Source: Microtetraspora glauca (GTDB lineage: Bacteria > Actinomycetota > Actinomycetes > Streptosporangiales > Streptosporangiaceae). Taken from it: 64,000 nt of DNA. The first letter of the stretch is position 1; each line of letters begins with the position of its first letter. The translations under genes were made by a program, and so were the position numbers. Below the pieces are notes generated by a model. It was not told the origin of the DNA and did no database searches. It was given only the letters and a program-made list of their open reading frames with translations. The stretch covers positions 1 through 64,000 of the forward strand of contig BBYL01000013.1 of the NCBI GenBank assembly GCA_001570385.1, in the 5' to 3' direction. Positions 24,029 to 33,508 of this stretch are shown piece after piece.

Positions 24029-25027
24029 TCACTGCGGCGGAGCGAGCCGCGTCACCTGTCGGCGAACCGAATCGTCGATGTCCGCCTGGAGCAGTCCGTT
24101 GGCGATGGCCGGCGCACAGCCCAGCATGACGGTGACACGCGCCGCCGGGCCGTCGGGATAGCCGAACATCAGCCGGAACGTACGCTGATCAGAGGCGCTG
24201 TCGTCCCTGCGGCATCCCGGACGGCTGGGGAGGATGTCCACGGAGTTCAGCGCCGCGGTCAGGGACTTCGCCACGTCACGGCCGTACCGCGCGCGGGGAG
24301 CCCGTTCGGTGTACGCGATTTTCGCGTTGTCCCAGCAGATCAGCACCGATGTGGGGTCATCCGGCACCATCCGCACGTTCTGGCCACGGCGTGCTCCGGG
24401 ATCCCGGCACGGGTCCTCGGGCCCCTTGAGCGTCCATGTCCCACTCCGGTAGGCGGCGGTGATGTCGCGCCCGACGTACGCGCGACTGGTCACAATGCCG
24501 TTCGTCGTCGTCACGCAGGCGTTGACCTCGTCGGCACTTCCGACCCACAACCTCCGCTGATCGGGATAGGTGAACCGGATGAGATAGCTCGTCATCGGGC
24601 CGCCCATGAGAGTGCACCCTCCAAGGTCCGCACCCACCGGCAGGTAGGCGAGGTCACGCGCCATCTGTTCGGCGCCACCGGTCAGGATCCGGCTCCCGGC
24701 GAGACGCTCGTTCCCCGGATGTGTGTTGCTGCCCGGATACGCGCAGATCATCACCTCGATCGGTGTTCCGGGCACCAGCGACTCCTCGACTCCGGGAAGG
24801 TCCGCCGCGGCGGGCACCCAGCCACCGAAACCGAAACCGTCTGCGTCTCCGCCCCATCGCTCCGGGCACGCCACCGGCACGGGAAGCGCTTCTCTCCACG
24901 GCTGCCAGATCAGTACGGCCGCCGCCGCGAGGGTCACGGCGGCGACCAGGACCAGTTGCTTCGTCCACCGTCTTGTGGGCATCCGGCGTGTCAACGGCTC
25001 GGGTGCGTCGGATCGCGGGGCGACCAC
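24029..25027 (-). CDS. membrane-anchored extracytoplasmic protein, unknown function
   Basis: 332 residues from GTG 25027. A single N-terminal helix (QLVLVAAVTLAAAAVLIWQPW) preceded by RRMPTRRWTK acts as an uncleaved signal anchor. The outer domain has six or more cysteines (VACPERWGG, VMICAYPG, GGCTLMGG, NACVTT, DPCRDPG, SVLICWD, RPGCRRDD, LGCAPA), suggesting several disulfides. Its strands resemble secreted proteins of unknown function found in Streptosporangiaceae. No operon partner is seen. Confidence 0.65.
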   Translation of the reverse strand: MVAPRSDAPEPLTRRMPTRRWTKQLVLVAAVTLAAAAVLIWQPWREALPVPVACPERWGGDADGFGFGGWVPAAADLPGVEESLVPGTPIEVMICAYPGSNTHPGNERLAGSRILTGGAEQMARDLAYLPVGADLGGCTLMGGPMTSYLIRFTYPDQRRLWVGSADEVNACVTTTNGIVTSRAYVGRDITAAYRSGTWTLKGPEDPCRDPGARRGQNVRMVPDDPTSVLICWDNAKIAYTERAPRARYGRDVAKSLTAALNSVDILPSRPGCRRDDSASDQRTFRLMFGYPDGPAARVTVMLGCAPAIANGLLQADIDDSVRRQVTRLAPPQ

Positions 25028-25338
25028 TCGAAGGCGACGTGAAGACGACCGACGCGGACCGATGGACGCTCTTTCTCCGTGGCTGCCGGCGCGTACTCGT
25101 CGAGCGCGGTCCGGTCGCCGTTCATCGAGAAACCGGATCCGCCCATTGTCAAGACACGTGTCACCATAAGGCCGTCATTATGCTGCATCGGAACAGACAT
25201 AGCATGATCATGCTCGATTACGCGATGTAGTGACACTGAAAATCCGGGCAATTTACACGATCTCACCTCCGGCCGAACCGGAACATGCCATCATCACGAA
25301 CGGATCAGGCAGTCCGGTGTGACGTGAGGAGAGTCCAC

Positions 25339-25464
25339 ATGGGCAATGTCGGCCCCCTAGAACTCGCCATCTTCGGAATCATCCTGCTGGTCATCTTCGG
25401 CCTGACCGTCGGCCTTCTCGTCCTCGCCATCAGGCTCGCGATCCGCGCCGGCCGGAAAAGGTGA
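25339..25464 (+). CDS. 41-aa single-helix membrane protein
   Basis: ATG 25339 follows GAGGA with an eight-base gap. The 41-residue product has a short polar start (MGNVGPLE), one long hydrophobic helix (FGIILLVIFGLTVGLLVLAI) and a basic tail (RAGRKR). It lies fully or partly antisense to the C-terminal end of the secreted-protein frame at 25357-25845. The clean helix and ribosome site make it the more credible of the two in the overlap. Confidence 0.5.
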   Translation: MGNVGPLELAIFGIILLVIFGLTVGLLVLAIRLAIRAGRKR

Positions 25465-25845
25465 TCTCGGCCACCTCGGCTCCCGTCTCGCCTGATCGCG
25501 CGCGATAGCCTTCGGACCCATGTCGTACGACGTCTGGGTCCATGGGCCGGGTGACGGGGCAGGCGGGCGGGGCACAACTGCTCGGGCTACCGTTTCTCGC
25601 GCAACCGCCCGCCCCGTCTGCCGCAGTGCGATGACGTTCGCTGGCGGCGGTGCGGCGAACGTCGTGATGGATTCCTCCCGTTTCGGGATGTCGATTCGGC
25701 CGATCTTCCCGTCGGGGGAGAAGACCTCCACCGATTCCGTGGATGTCGGGCGGGGCGGCGGGGTGTCGGCGGACGCCGGAGTTCCGACGGCGACGACGGT
25801 GGCGGCGGTCAGCGCGCTCAAGGCGAGTCTGAGGGGATGGCGCAC
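25357..25845 (-). CDS. secreted protein of unknown function
   Basis: 162-codon frame starting at ATG 25845. The signal peptide RLALSALTAATVVAVGTPASA is convincing, with cleavage after ASA. About 80 residues of mature sequence follow (VEVFSPDGKIGRIDIPKREESITTF). From about residue 105 the composition changes to charged residues (REPDGEDEKADGQAEDDQQDD) where it runs antisense to the 41-aa membrane protein gene. The C-terminal third may therefore be a read-through after a lost stop. No family is recognised. Confidence 0.45.
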   Translation of the reverse strand: MRHPLRLALSALTAATVVAVGTPASADTPPPRPTSTESVEVFSPDGKIGRIDIPKREESITTFAAPPPANVIALRQTGRAVARETVARAVVPRPPAPSPGPWTQTSYDMGPKAIARDQARREPRWPRSPFPAGADREPDGEDEKADGQAEDDQQDDSEDGEF

Positions 25846-26933
25846 AACGTCTCCTTGGGAGTGTGCGTGGCGTTTCGACCCCAGAGTGAGCGCTCGTTCG
25901 AATCGAAGGTAATCTCGCTTCGCGATAACCCCCCAGCTATAACGGATTTCTCCTCACGCCCGGCTCTCGTGTGGAGTTCGCGCGATCAGGCGAAGTCACA
26001 ACTAACCGTGGAGACGGATCCGGTGCCTCGCCTATGGGCAGCAGGCAGGGGAATTGCATCGGAAGAGCTCGACAGATCCGCTCACGCTCAGTGCGGCGCA
26101 TCGATCGCCGTACACCGACAAACACCGTGGCAGGAAGCGCGGCGTGTCATCACCGCCGATCGGGCAGGACCGTTTCTTTGGCGAACGGCGGCGGCCGCGT
26201 CGAACTCACGCACAGAATTCGTTGTCGGACCGATCGGCGACACAGCTGCACATTCCATGGGAACGACCGTCGTCTACGGACAGCAATATTGTTCGACGGA
26301 CTGTGCCGGACCTGTCCGAACTCATCTCCCCGGCCGCGGGGACGACCGTCCTGATCGCGATGGGATCCGTCATTCGGTCGACAGAAAGGGTCAGGAATCT
26401 CCCCCGGCGGAGACGCCTGCTCCAAATGACCGCAGGAACGGAACGCAGCGGAATTCCGCGGGCCGTCAGGCGGCCGGGGATGGTCAGCGACCTCACCCGC
26501 GATCAGCGATCTCGCCCCCGATCCCCCGCACGAGGCTCAGGGCGATGACAGGATCGAATGCCCATATCCTTGATCGCGTCGGAGACGACGTGATCCGTAC
26601 TGTGCTCCTGACCTGGCCGAGTGCCGCGGTCGATCCAGATCGTGCGTGGGCCTGTGGCATGCCCGCCCGCCCTGTCGGGCGGTGAGGTCGTTTCCGATCG
26701 TCCAACCTCCACCGTTGAGAGTCACGCCGCGGCGTGTGGCCATGCTCGCGATGGGACCGAGCCTGGATTTCGGATGCCCATAATTACCGGGAGCATCGTC
26801 GGGCGCATCTGCTCGATCTGCTATTCGTCCTGCTCATAAGGCAGATCTGGGCGAGTAGCAGGTGATCGCGTAAGGCCGTGTCGGGGCCCACAGAACCCGA
26901 CCGATATTCTCTCGAAAGATCGGAAGGTGGACG
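25846..26933. other. 1.1-kb stretch without a supported gene
   Basis: Several frames are open but none shows codon bias, a ribosome site or a known motif, and the protein compositions are dominated by Arg and Ser. The segment is less GC-rich than its neighbours in places. The last 60 bases before 26934 probably contain the promoter of the PAS gene. GAAAGATCGGAAGGTGG just before ATG 26934 is its ribosome site. Confidence 0.4.
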
Positions 26934-28295
26934 ATGAGTCTTGGCGAGTTGATCGTGCCCAATGGCGTGGAGCAGATCATCGGTTCGGAGGAGCTCTTCT
27001 TCTCCACGACCGACCAGCACGGGTTGATCCGCAGTGGCAACTCGGTGTTCGTCCGGACCTCCCGGTTCTCCCTCGATGAGCTCACCGAGGCGCCGCACAA
27101 CATCGTCCGCCACCCCGACATGCCGGCCGGCGTCTTCCGGTTGATGTGGGACCGCCTGCTCACCGGGCGCCCGGCGGGGGCCTACGTCCAGAACCTGGCG
27201 AAGGACGGCAGCCACTACTGGGTTTTCGCCACCATGACGCCCTCGTCAGACGGCTTCCTGTCGGTACGGATGGCGCCGCAGACCGAACTGTTCGAGGCCG
27301 TCAAGCGCGTCTACAAGTACGTGGCCGACATCGAGTACGAGGCGGCCAAGCGCAACGGGATGAACCGGCGCGACGTGGCGCAGCTCGGCATGGAGCAGAT
27401 CGAACAGCTGCTGGGCGAGCTCGGGTTCGGCTCACACGACGAGTTCCTCACCGAGGCGCTGACCACCGAGGTCGCGGCGCGCGGCCGGCTGGCTTCCGCG
27501 ACCTACGCCCGCCCCCGTGCCCAGGGAGCGATCGCGGAGGTGCTTTCCGGCGCGGGAGCCCTGGAAACGATGCTGACCGACCTGGTGGAGCGGCTGGAGA
27601 GCTATCGGGAGTTCAGCGAGCGGCTCATGTGGTCGTCCACCAAGGTCCTCGACGTCGCCCGCCGACTCGACGGCACGGTCGCCAAGGCCCAGGACGCCTC
27701 CGCGGTGGTCGCCGACACCGCGCCGGTGCTGAGCAACGTCGCCCGGGTGATGGCCACGCCGACGCACACCGCGGTGGTCACGCTGGAGCGGCTGGTGCCA
27801 CGGCTCGCCGCGCTTCGCTCGTACGTCTCGGACCTGCGGTTCCGGATCGCGCTGGCGAGCCTGCACAACGACATGGTCGCCGCGTTCGCGGCCGAGGTCG
27901 TGGACGGCATCGCGCCACCGACCTCGCTGCGCGAGGTGCCCCAGCTCTGCGACGCCGTACATGAGAGCGTGCTGGAGATGTCGGCCAGGGCACAGCAGGT
28001 GAACCAGGCACTGCGCGACGTGGTCTCCGACGTCGCCGAAGCGGGCGAACGGCTGGCCGAGTTCCGCAGGTTCCTCGGGAAGTGGCGGATCCTCGTACTG
28101 CGTCACCGGGTCGAGAGCGTGCTCGGTGACCTGATGCAGCCGATCGACGACGAGTTCGCCGCGAGCTGGGACGGCATGGACATGCTGCACGCGTTGGGCC
28201 GGGAGTTCGAGAGCTCAGCCGTGCCGTTCGACGTCCAGGCCCTGGAATCCCAGGTGGCCAGGATCCGGACCGCCGCCACCCGCGACATCTCCTGA
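26934..28295 (+). CDS. soluble Aer-like PAS-domain protein
   Basis: 453 residues. Residues 1-120 are a PAS domain of the Aer energy-taxis type: FFSTTDQHGLIRSGNSVFVR, EAPHNIVRHPDMPAGVFRLMW, then GAYVQNLAKDGSHYWVFATM. The remainder is α-helical (LERLVPRLAALRSYVSDLRFRI, ESVLEMSARAQQVNQALRDVV). There is no membrane helix, HAMP domain or recognisable MCP signalling hairpin tip. In Aer the PAS binds FAD and senses redox. Here the output would have to be another protein. No chemotaxis genes are in the window. Confidence 0.82.
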   Translation: MSLGELIVPNGVEQIIGSEELFFSTTDQHGLIRSGNSVFVRTSRFSLDELTEAPHNIVRHPDMPAGVFRLMWDRLLTGRPAGAYVQNLAKDGSHYWVFATMTPSSDGFLSVRMAPQTELFEAVKRVYKYVADIEYEAAKRNGMNRRDVAQLGMEQIEQLLGELGFGSHDEFLTEALTTEVAARGRLASATYARPRAQGAIAEVLSGAGALETMLTDLVERLESYREFSERLMWSSTKVLDVARRLDGTVAKAQDASAVVADTAPVLSNVARVMATPTHTAVVTLERLVPRLAALRSYVSDLRFRIALASLHNDMVAAFAAEVVDGIAPPTSLREVPQLCDAVHESVLEMSARAQQVNQALRDVVSDVAEAGERLAEFRRFLGKWRILVLRHRVESVLGDLMQPIDDEFAASWDGMDMLHALGREFESSAVPFDVQALESQVARIRTAATRDIS

Positions 28296-28335
28296 GCCGG
28301 GCCCACGAGACGCTTCCTGGACCGGCCACCTACGC

Positions 28336-28354
28336 CGAATATCCACCATATTCG
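28336..28354. promoter_or_regulatory. 19-bp inverted repeat upstream of the SARP gene
   Basis: CGAATAT-CCACC-ATATTCG is perfect over both 7-base arms. It lies between the PAS gene and the SARP gene, 26 bases before the first possible start (ATG 28380). It could be an operator or a short terminator of the PAS gene. No U-tract follows. Confidence 0.5.
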
Positions 28355-28448
28355 CCCGACCTGCGAGGATAACGGTCCGATGAAGGTCGGCGGTGTGCGC
28401 GCGGCGGCGGTTAGTCGGTCGTCGTCACAGTTCGGCACAATTGCCGAT

Positions 28449-31400
28449 GTGCGAGTCGGATTGCTCGGACCGTTCGAGGTCCGAAACCGCGATGGGTCCG
28501 TGGTGGAGGTTCCTGGGATTCGACTGCGCGCACTGCTTGCTGCACTCGCCCTCGAATCCGGCCGGATCGTCACGCGTGCGAGGCTGGTGGACTGGATTTG
28601 GGGGCCACGGCCGCCCGCGGACGAAGTGAATGCCTTGCAGGCGCTGGTGTCCAGGCTGCGCAGGGTGTTGCCAGACGGTGTGATCGAGGCGGATTCCGGC
28701 GGGTACCGGCTGGCCGTGGCTCCTGATGCCGTGGACGTGTGCCGGTTCGAGCACCTGGTCGGCCAGGCCCGTGCCGCCGAGCCTGCTGCGCGGGCGGACC
28801 AGCTGCGCTCGGCCTTGGCATTGTGGCGCGGTACGGCCATGGCGGACATCGCACTGCAAGGCAGCGATGCGTTCGACGCCGCGGTCGCGCGTCTGGCCGA
28901 ACTCCACGTTGCCGCGCTCGGGGATCGGGTGGATGCAGATATTCGCCTCGGGCGTGGCTCGGAGTTGGTCTCCGAGCTGACCGAGCTGGTCGCCACGTAC
29001 CCGCTGCGGGAGGGGTTCGTGGCGGCCTTGATGCGAGCGCTCGCCGAGGCGGGGCGTGGAACTGAGGCGCTGACCGTGTACCAGCGGACGCGCGAGCGGC
29101 TCGCTGAGGAGTTGGGCGCCGATCCGTCGGCCGAGCTCTCCGCGCTGCACACCGCGTTGCTGCGTGGCGAGCTGGGCGAGCGGGCGGAGAACAGCAGGAC
29201 GAACCTGCGCGCCGAGCTGACGAGTTTCGTCGGCAAGGACGCTGACATCTCCGCGGTCGCCGGTCTGGCCATCAAGCACCGACTGGTTACCTTGACGGGA
29301 GCGGGTGGCTCTGGCAAGACGAGGCTGGCCACGGAGACCGCGCGGACGATGCTCGCCGAGCTGCCGGATGGGGCGTGGCTGGTCGAATTGGCCTCGGTGC
29401 GGGCAGGCGGTGAGTTGGCGCAGGCCGCTCTTACCGCGATCGGCCTGCGTGACCAGGCGTTGCTCGGCGGTGCGCGGGGTGGGGAACCGATGGATCGGCT
29501 CATCGCCGCGGTCCGGGAGCGCTCGATCCTGCTGATTCTGGACAACTGCGAGCACGTGATCGAAGCGGCCGCGGCTTTCGCGGATCGGCTTCTGGGGGAG
29601 TGCCGGAGGCTGCGGATCCTGGCCACGAGCAGGGAACCGCTCGGTATCACCGGGGAGGTGCTGTGGCAGGTCGAGCCGCTCGCGCTGCCCGCGAAGAAGG
29701 CGGACCCCTCCGAGGCCGGGTCCTCGCCCGCGGTGCGGCTGCTGCGGGACCGTGCGGATCTGGTGCGCAAGGGCATCGGCTCCGACGCGCACACCTTGTC
29801 GGCCATGGCGCGGATCTGCTGGGCGCTCGACGGGATGCCGCTGGCGATCGAACTGGCCGCGGCGCGGCTGCGCACCATGTCCATCGATCAGCTGGCACGT
29901 CGGCTCGATGACCGATTCCGTCTGTTGACCAGCGGCAGCCGTACGGTGCTTCCCCGGCACAAGACGCTGCGCGCGGTCGTGGACTGGAGCTGGGATCTGT
30001 TGACCGAGGCCGAACGCGTGGTGTTGCGGCGGCTCTCGGTGTTCTCCGGTGGGGCGAGCCTGGAAGCGGCCGAACGGGTGTGCGGGGACGAGGCATTCGC
30101 CGGGGAGCACGTATTCGACATGCTGACCGCCTTGATCGAGAAGTCACTGCTGCTCGCCGACGGCGAGGGCGCGCCGCGCTACCGGATGCTCAACACCATC
30201 AGGGAATACGCAGCGCACCGGCTCATCGAAGCCGGGGAAACCGAACTGGCGCGCCGGGCACACCTCGCCTACTTCACCGAGCTGGCCGAGACGGCAGACC
30301 CGCACCTGCGTCGGGCCGAGCAGTTGGAATGGCTGTCCACGCTCGGGGCCGAACACGACAACATCAGTACGGCCCTGCGCGGGGCGATCGCCGAGGGATG
30401 GGCCCAGGAGGCGATGCGGCTGGTCGCGGCCGTGGGCTGGTACTGGTTCCTCAGTGGGCACAGGGCCGAGGGCACCGAGTTGAGCATCGCGGCGGCCTCG
30501 CTGCACGGTGAGGTGTCCGATGAGGTGCGGGCGATGGCGTACAGCATCGTGGCAGTGTTCGTGACTTCCGGACCCGGCCGCGATCAGTATCAGGCGCGGG
30601 AGTGGATCCACGAGGCGCACCGGCTCACCCAGCGCAGCGGGTATCGCCACGCGATCCTCGGGTTCGTCGCTCCGCTGGAGCGGATGCTGCGGGAGCCGAC
30701 GGATTTCCTGTCCGCGTTCGAGCCGCTCATCGCCGCCGACGATCCGTGGGTGCGCGCGCAGGCCAGGCTCACGTGTGGCCGACTGCGGCTCACGCTCGGC
30801 CGCGACGAGACTGACGTGGACACCGACATCGAGATCGCCCTTGCCGAGTTCCGCACGCTGGGTGACCGGTGGGGGATCTCGACGGCGCTGACCTTCCTGG
30901 CCGATCGGCTCGCCATGCGCGGCGAGTTCGCCCGCGCGTGTGAGCACTACGAAGAGGCGGTCGCGGCGCTGACCGAGGTAGGCGCGGCCGAGGACGTGGT
31001 CAGCCTGCGGGCGCGGCAGGCTCAGCTGTACTGGCTGCTCGGCGATGAGCGATCCAGCACGTCCGCCATGGAGGAAGCGCAGCGGTGCGCGGGCGGGATC
31101 GCCTGGCCGGACGTGCTTGCCGAGCTGGCGCTTTCGAAGGCGCAGCTGGCGCGCCGGCGCGGCGAGCCGGACGAGGCACGGCAGCACCTGGCCACGGTGC
31201 CGGCGGTGCTGGGCAACGAGGAACTGAGCGACTTCATCCACGCCAAGGCCATGGACCTGTACGGCTACCTCGCCGAGGACCTCGACAGGGCCCGCGCGCA
31301 TCGGAGCGAGGCGTACCGCGCTGCTGTGGGTGCGACGTATCCGCCGCTGATCGCCGAGGTGTTGATCGGGATCGCGGATCTCGCACTGCGCCAGGGACAG

Positions 31401-31592
31401 TACGAGCAGGCCGTGCGATTGCTCGCGGCCAGCGACGGCGTGCGCGGTACGCCGGATCGTTCGCAGCCGGACGTCTCCAGGATCGCCGCGGACACGCGAA
31501 ATCGCCTCGGCGAAGTGGTGTTCGCCGAGGCGACCCGCGACGGACAGCGGCGGGACTGGCGTGAGCTGGCCGAGATCACGCTCGCTTCGTGA
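28449..31592 (+). CDS. AfsR/SARP-type regulator with ATPase and TPR domains
   Basis: 1047 residues from GTG 28449; an in-frame ATG at 28380 with GAGG upstream would add 23. The OmpR-like DNA-binding and BTAD domains open the protein (LGPFEVRNRDGSVVEVPG, RLVDWIWGPRPPADEVNALQALVSRLRRVL, VYQRTRERLAEELGADPSAELSALH). An NB-ARC/STAND ATPase follows with Walker A GAGGSGKT (about 284-291) and Walker B LLILDNCEHV (about 362). The C-terminal half is a TPR-like helical solenoid. Such proteins activate secondary metabolism genes or exporters. It converges on, and overlaps by 17 bp, the ABC exporter operon. Confidence 0.9.
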   Translation: MRVGLLGPFEVRNRDGSVVEVPGIRLRALLAALALESGRIVTRARLVDWIWGPRPPADEVNALQALVSRLRRVLPDGVIEADSGGYRLAVAPDAVDVCRFEHLVGQARAAEPAARADQLRSALALWRGTAMADIALQGSDAFDAAVARLAELHVAALGDRVDADIRLGRGSELVSELTELVATYPLREGFVAALMRALAEAGRGTEALTVYQRTRERLAEELGADPSAELSALHTALLRGELGERAENSRTNLRAELTSFVGKDADISAVAGLAIKHRLVTLTGAGGSGKTRLATETARTMLAELPDGAWLVELASVRAGGELAQAALTAIGLRDQALLGGARGGEPMDRLIAAVRERSILLILDNCEHVIEAAAAFADRLLGECRRLRILATSREPLGITGEVLWQVEPLALPAKKADPSEAGSSPAVRLLRDRADLVRKGIGSDAHTLSAMARICWALDGMPLAIELAAARLRTMSIDQLARRLDDRFRLLTSGSRTVLPRHKTLRAVVDWSWDLLTEAERVVLRRLSVFSGGASLEAAERVCGDEAFAGEHVFDMLTALIEKSLLLADGEGAPRYRMLNTIREYAAHRLIEAGETELARRAHLAYFTELAETADPHLRRAEQLEWLSTLGAEHDNISTALRGAIAEGWAQEAMRLVAAVGWYWFLSGHRAEGTELSIAAASLHGEVSDEVRAMAYSIVAVFVTSGPGRDQYQAREWIHEAHRLTQRSGYRHAILGFVAPLERMLREPTDFLSAFEPLIAADDPWVRAQARLTCGRLRLTLGRDETDVDTDIEIALAEFRTLGDRWGISTALTFLADRLAMRGEFARACEHYEEAVAALTEVGAAEDVVSLRARQAQLYWLLGDERSSTSAMEEAQRCAGGIAWPDVLAELALSKAQLARRRGEPDEARQHLATVPAVLGNEELSDFIHAKAMDLYGYLAEDLDRARAHRSEAYRAAVGATYPPLIAEVLIGIADLALRQGQYEQAVRLLAASDGVRGTPDRSQPDVSRIAADTRNRLGEVVFAEATRDGQRRDWRELAEITLAS

Positions 31593-32337
31593 ACGTCGCG
31601 CGCGCCCACAGGTAGCCGATCAGCGCGAGTCCCACACACCAGGCGGCCGCCGTGAGGGCCGTGCCCGTCGATGGCGTGCCGGTCAGAAACCCGCGCAGGG
31701 TTTCGATGATCGGGGTGAACGGTTGGTACTCGGCGAACTGCCGCGCACCCGGCCCCATCTTGTCGGCCGGTACGAATGCGCTGCTCAAAAAGGGAAGGAG
31801 CATCAACGGGACGCCGAGGATGCCCGCGCTTTCCGGTGACTTCGCCGCGAGACCCGCGGCGATGGTCAGCCAGCTGATCGCCAGTACCGTCAGCACGACG
31901 ATGCCGATCGCGCCGAGCCACTCCGGGAAACTCGCCGACGGGCTGAATCCCATCAGGAACGCGACCCCGATGATGAACGCGATGGCCACCAGGGTCCGTA
32001 GCATGGTCGCGATCACGTGCGCGTTCAGCACCGCGGCCCGTGACACGTCCATGACGCGAAGCCGGTTGATGAACCCGGTCGTCATATCGGAATTCACCCC
32101 GGTCGCGGTGGGACCGATGCCGTAGCCGATGGTCATAATGATCATTCCTGGCGTCGCGTAGTCGACGTAGTCCGTACCGACGCTGAATGCGCCGCCGAGT
32201 ACGTAGACCATGAGGAACATCACGAAGATCGGCATGATGATGGCGTTGAGCAGTGTCAGCGGGTTCCGCATCGTGTGTCGGAAGTTGCGCCGCATCATGG
32301 TCGCGGAATCCGCCAGGGAAGCTGCGATGGCGTTCAT
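31576..32337 (-). CDS. ABC-2 type permease (DrrB-like)
   Basis: 253 residues from ATG 32337 with six helices. PLTLLNAIIMPIFVMFLMVYVLGGAF, ATPGMIIMTIGYGIGPTATGVNSDMTTGFINRLRVMDVSRAAVL and the terminal FLTGTPSTGTALTAAAWCVGLALIGYLWARATFTKR match DrrB-type daunorubicin/multidrug exporter permeases. Its start codon overlaps the ATPase stop (ATGA). Its 3' end overlaps the SARP gene end by 17 bases. It probably exports a hydrophobic compound. Confidence 0.88.
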   Translation of the reverse strand: MNAIAASLADSATMMRRNFRHTMRNPLTLLNAIIMPIFVMFLMVYVLGGAFSVGTDYVDYATPGMIIMTIGYGIGPTATGVNSDMTTGFINRLRVMDVSRAAVLNAHVIATMLRTLVAIAFIIGVAFLMGFSPSASFPEWLGAIGIVVLTVLAISWLTIAAGLAAKSPESAGILGVPLMLLPFLSSAFVPADKMGPGARQFAEYQPFTPIIETLRGFLTGTPSTGTALTAAAWCVGLALIGYLWARATFTKRA

Positions 32338-33278
32338 CGTGCGCTGATCTCCTTGTTTCCGTGACCGGTGAGGGCGAGGAAGACGTCATCCAGGTCCGGT
32401 GTATGCACCGACAATTCCTCGACTTCTATGGATTGCGCATCGAGTCGATCGAGCAGCTCTCGCAGTGACCTCACCCCGCCGTCGCCGGGTACGCGCAAGG
32501 TCAGCTCTTCGTCGTCCCTTGTGGACTCGTGCAGGACCCGCGCCGCGACGTCGAGTTCGTGCCGATCGGTGAACCGTAGCCGGACATGGCTGCCGGGAAC
32601 CCGCCGCTTGAGCTCATCGGCGGTGCCCTCGGCGACCAGCCGGCCCTGATCGAGCACGGCGATGCGGTTGGCGAGTTCGTCGGCCTCCTCGAGATACTGG
32701 GTGGTGAGGAAAATGGTCGTACCGTCGGCGACCAGTTCCCGGATGATCTCCCACATGGTGCGGCGGCTGCGCGGATCGAGTCCCGTCGTGGGCTCATCCA
32801 GGAAGATGATCTGCGGGTCGCCGACCAGCGTCATGGCAAGGTCCAGCTTGCGGCGCATGCCGCCGGAGTAGGACGCCGCCGGTTTGCTCGCCGCTTCAAC
32901 CAGATCGAACCGGTCGAGCAACCGGTCGGCGATTCGTTTGCCCTCCGCCTTGGGCAGGTGCAGGAGATCCGCCATCATCAGCAGGTTCTCCTCGCCGGTG
33001 AGCAGGTCATCCACCGAAGCGAACTGCCCGGTGACCCCGATCGCCGCGCGCACCGCCTTGGTTTCCGTGGCCACGTCGTGCCCGGCGACGACCACCTTCC
33101 CAGCGTCGGGGGCCAGCAGCGTGGTCAACACGTTCACCGTCGTGGTCTTCCCAGCGCCGTTGGGCCCGAGCAGGGCGAAGATCGTGCCGGTCTGAACATC
33201 CAGGTCGATGCCGTCGAGCACGATCTTGTCTTTGTATGCCTTTCGCAGCCCCGAGGCCACGATCGCTGAACCGTTCAT
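32334..33278 (-). CDS. ABC transporter ATP-binding protein (DrrA-like)
   Basis: 314 residues from ATG 33278. Walker A is GPNGAGKTTT, the Q-loop lies in VTGQFASVDDLLTGEENL, the signature is YSGGMRRKLDLA, Walker B is IIFLDEPTTGLD and the H-loop is TTQYLEEA. The C-terminal extension (VEELSVHTPDLDDVFLALTGHG) is that of DrrA-family resistance ATPases. It is translated together with the permease. ATCAGATCTGAT, a 12-bp palindrome at 33351-33362, lies 73 bases upstream and could be an operator. Confidence 0.92.
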   Translation of the reverse strand: MNGSAIVASGLRKAYKDKIVLDGIDLDVQTGTIFALLGPNGAGKTTTVNVLTTLLAPDAGKVVVAGHDVATETKAVRAAIGVTGQFASVDDLLTGEENLLMMADLLHLPKAEGKRIADRLLDRFDLVEAASKPAASYSGGMRRKLDLAMTLVGDPQIIFLDEPTTGLDPRSRRTMWEIIRELVADGTTIFLTTQYLEEADELANRIAVLDQGRLVAEGTADELKRRVPGSHVRLRFTDRHELDVAARVLHESTRDDEELTLRVPGDGGVRSLRELLDRLDAQSIEVEELSVHTPDLDDVFLALTGHGNKEISAR

Positions 33279-33508
33279 GGCATCCACGATCGCCGACCGC
33301 TCTGATACCGGGCCGTTGCCGTGCTGACGCGGCCGCTGACACGGCACCGCATCAGATCTGATCGCCGTCAGGACCTCCGCCGGCCAGGCTCGGAATTTCC
33401 GCGGGGCCCGGGAATGTCAGCCGTAGGCTCCGCTACGGCCTCCTCCTCCGCCTTGCGATGCATCATCTGGATCCGCGCTCGCGACGGACAGCATTTGTCA
33501 GACGCTCC

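Noticed and set aside
25837..26685. 282-codon plus-strand frame in the gene-free kilobase
   Set aside because: Composition is random-like, no motif or ribosome site, and several other frames are open over the same bases.
28103..31301. Several long minus-strand frames (560-590 codons) opposite the SARP gene
   Set aside because: They mirror the GC-biased codons of the SARP gene and have Ser/Arg-rich nonsense composition.
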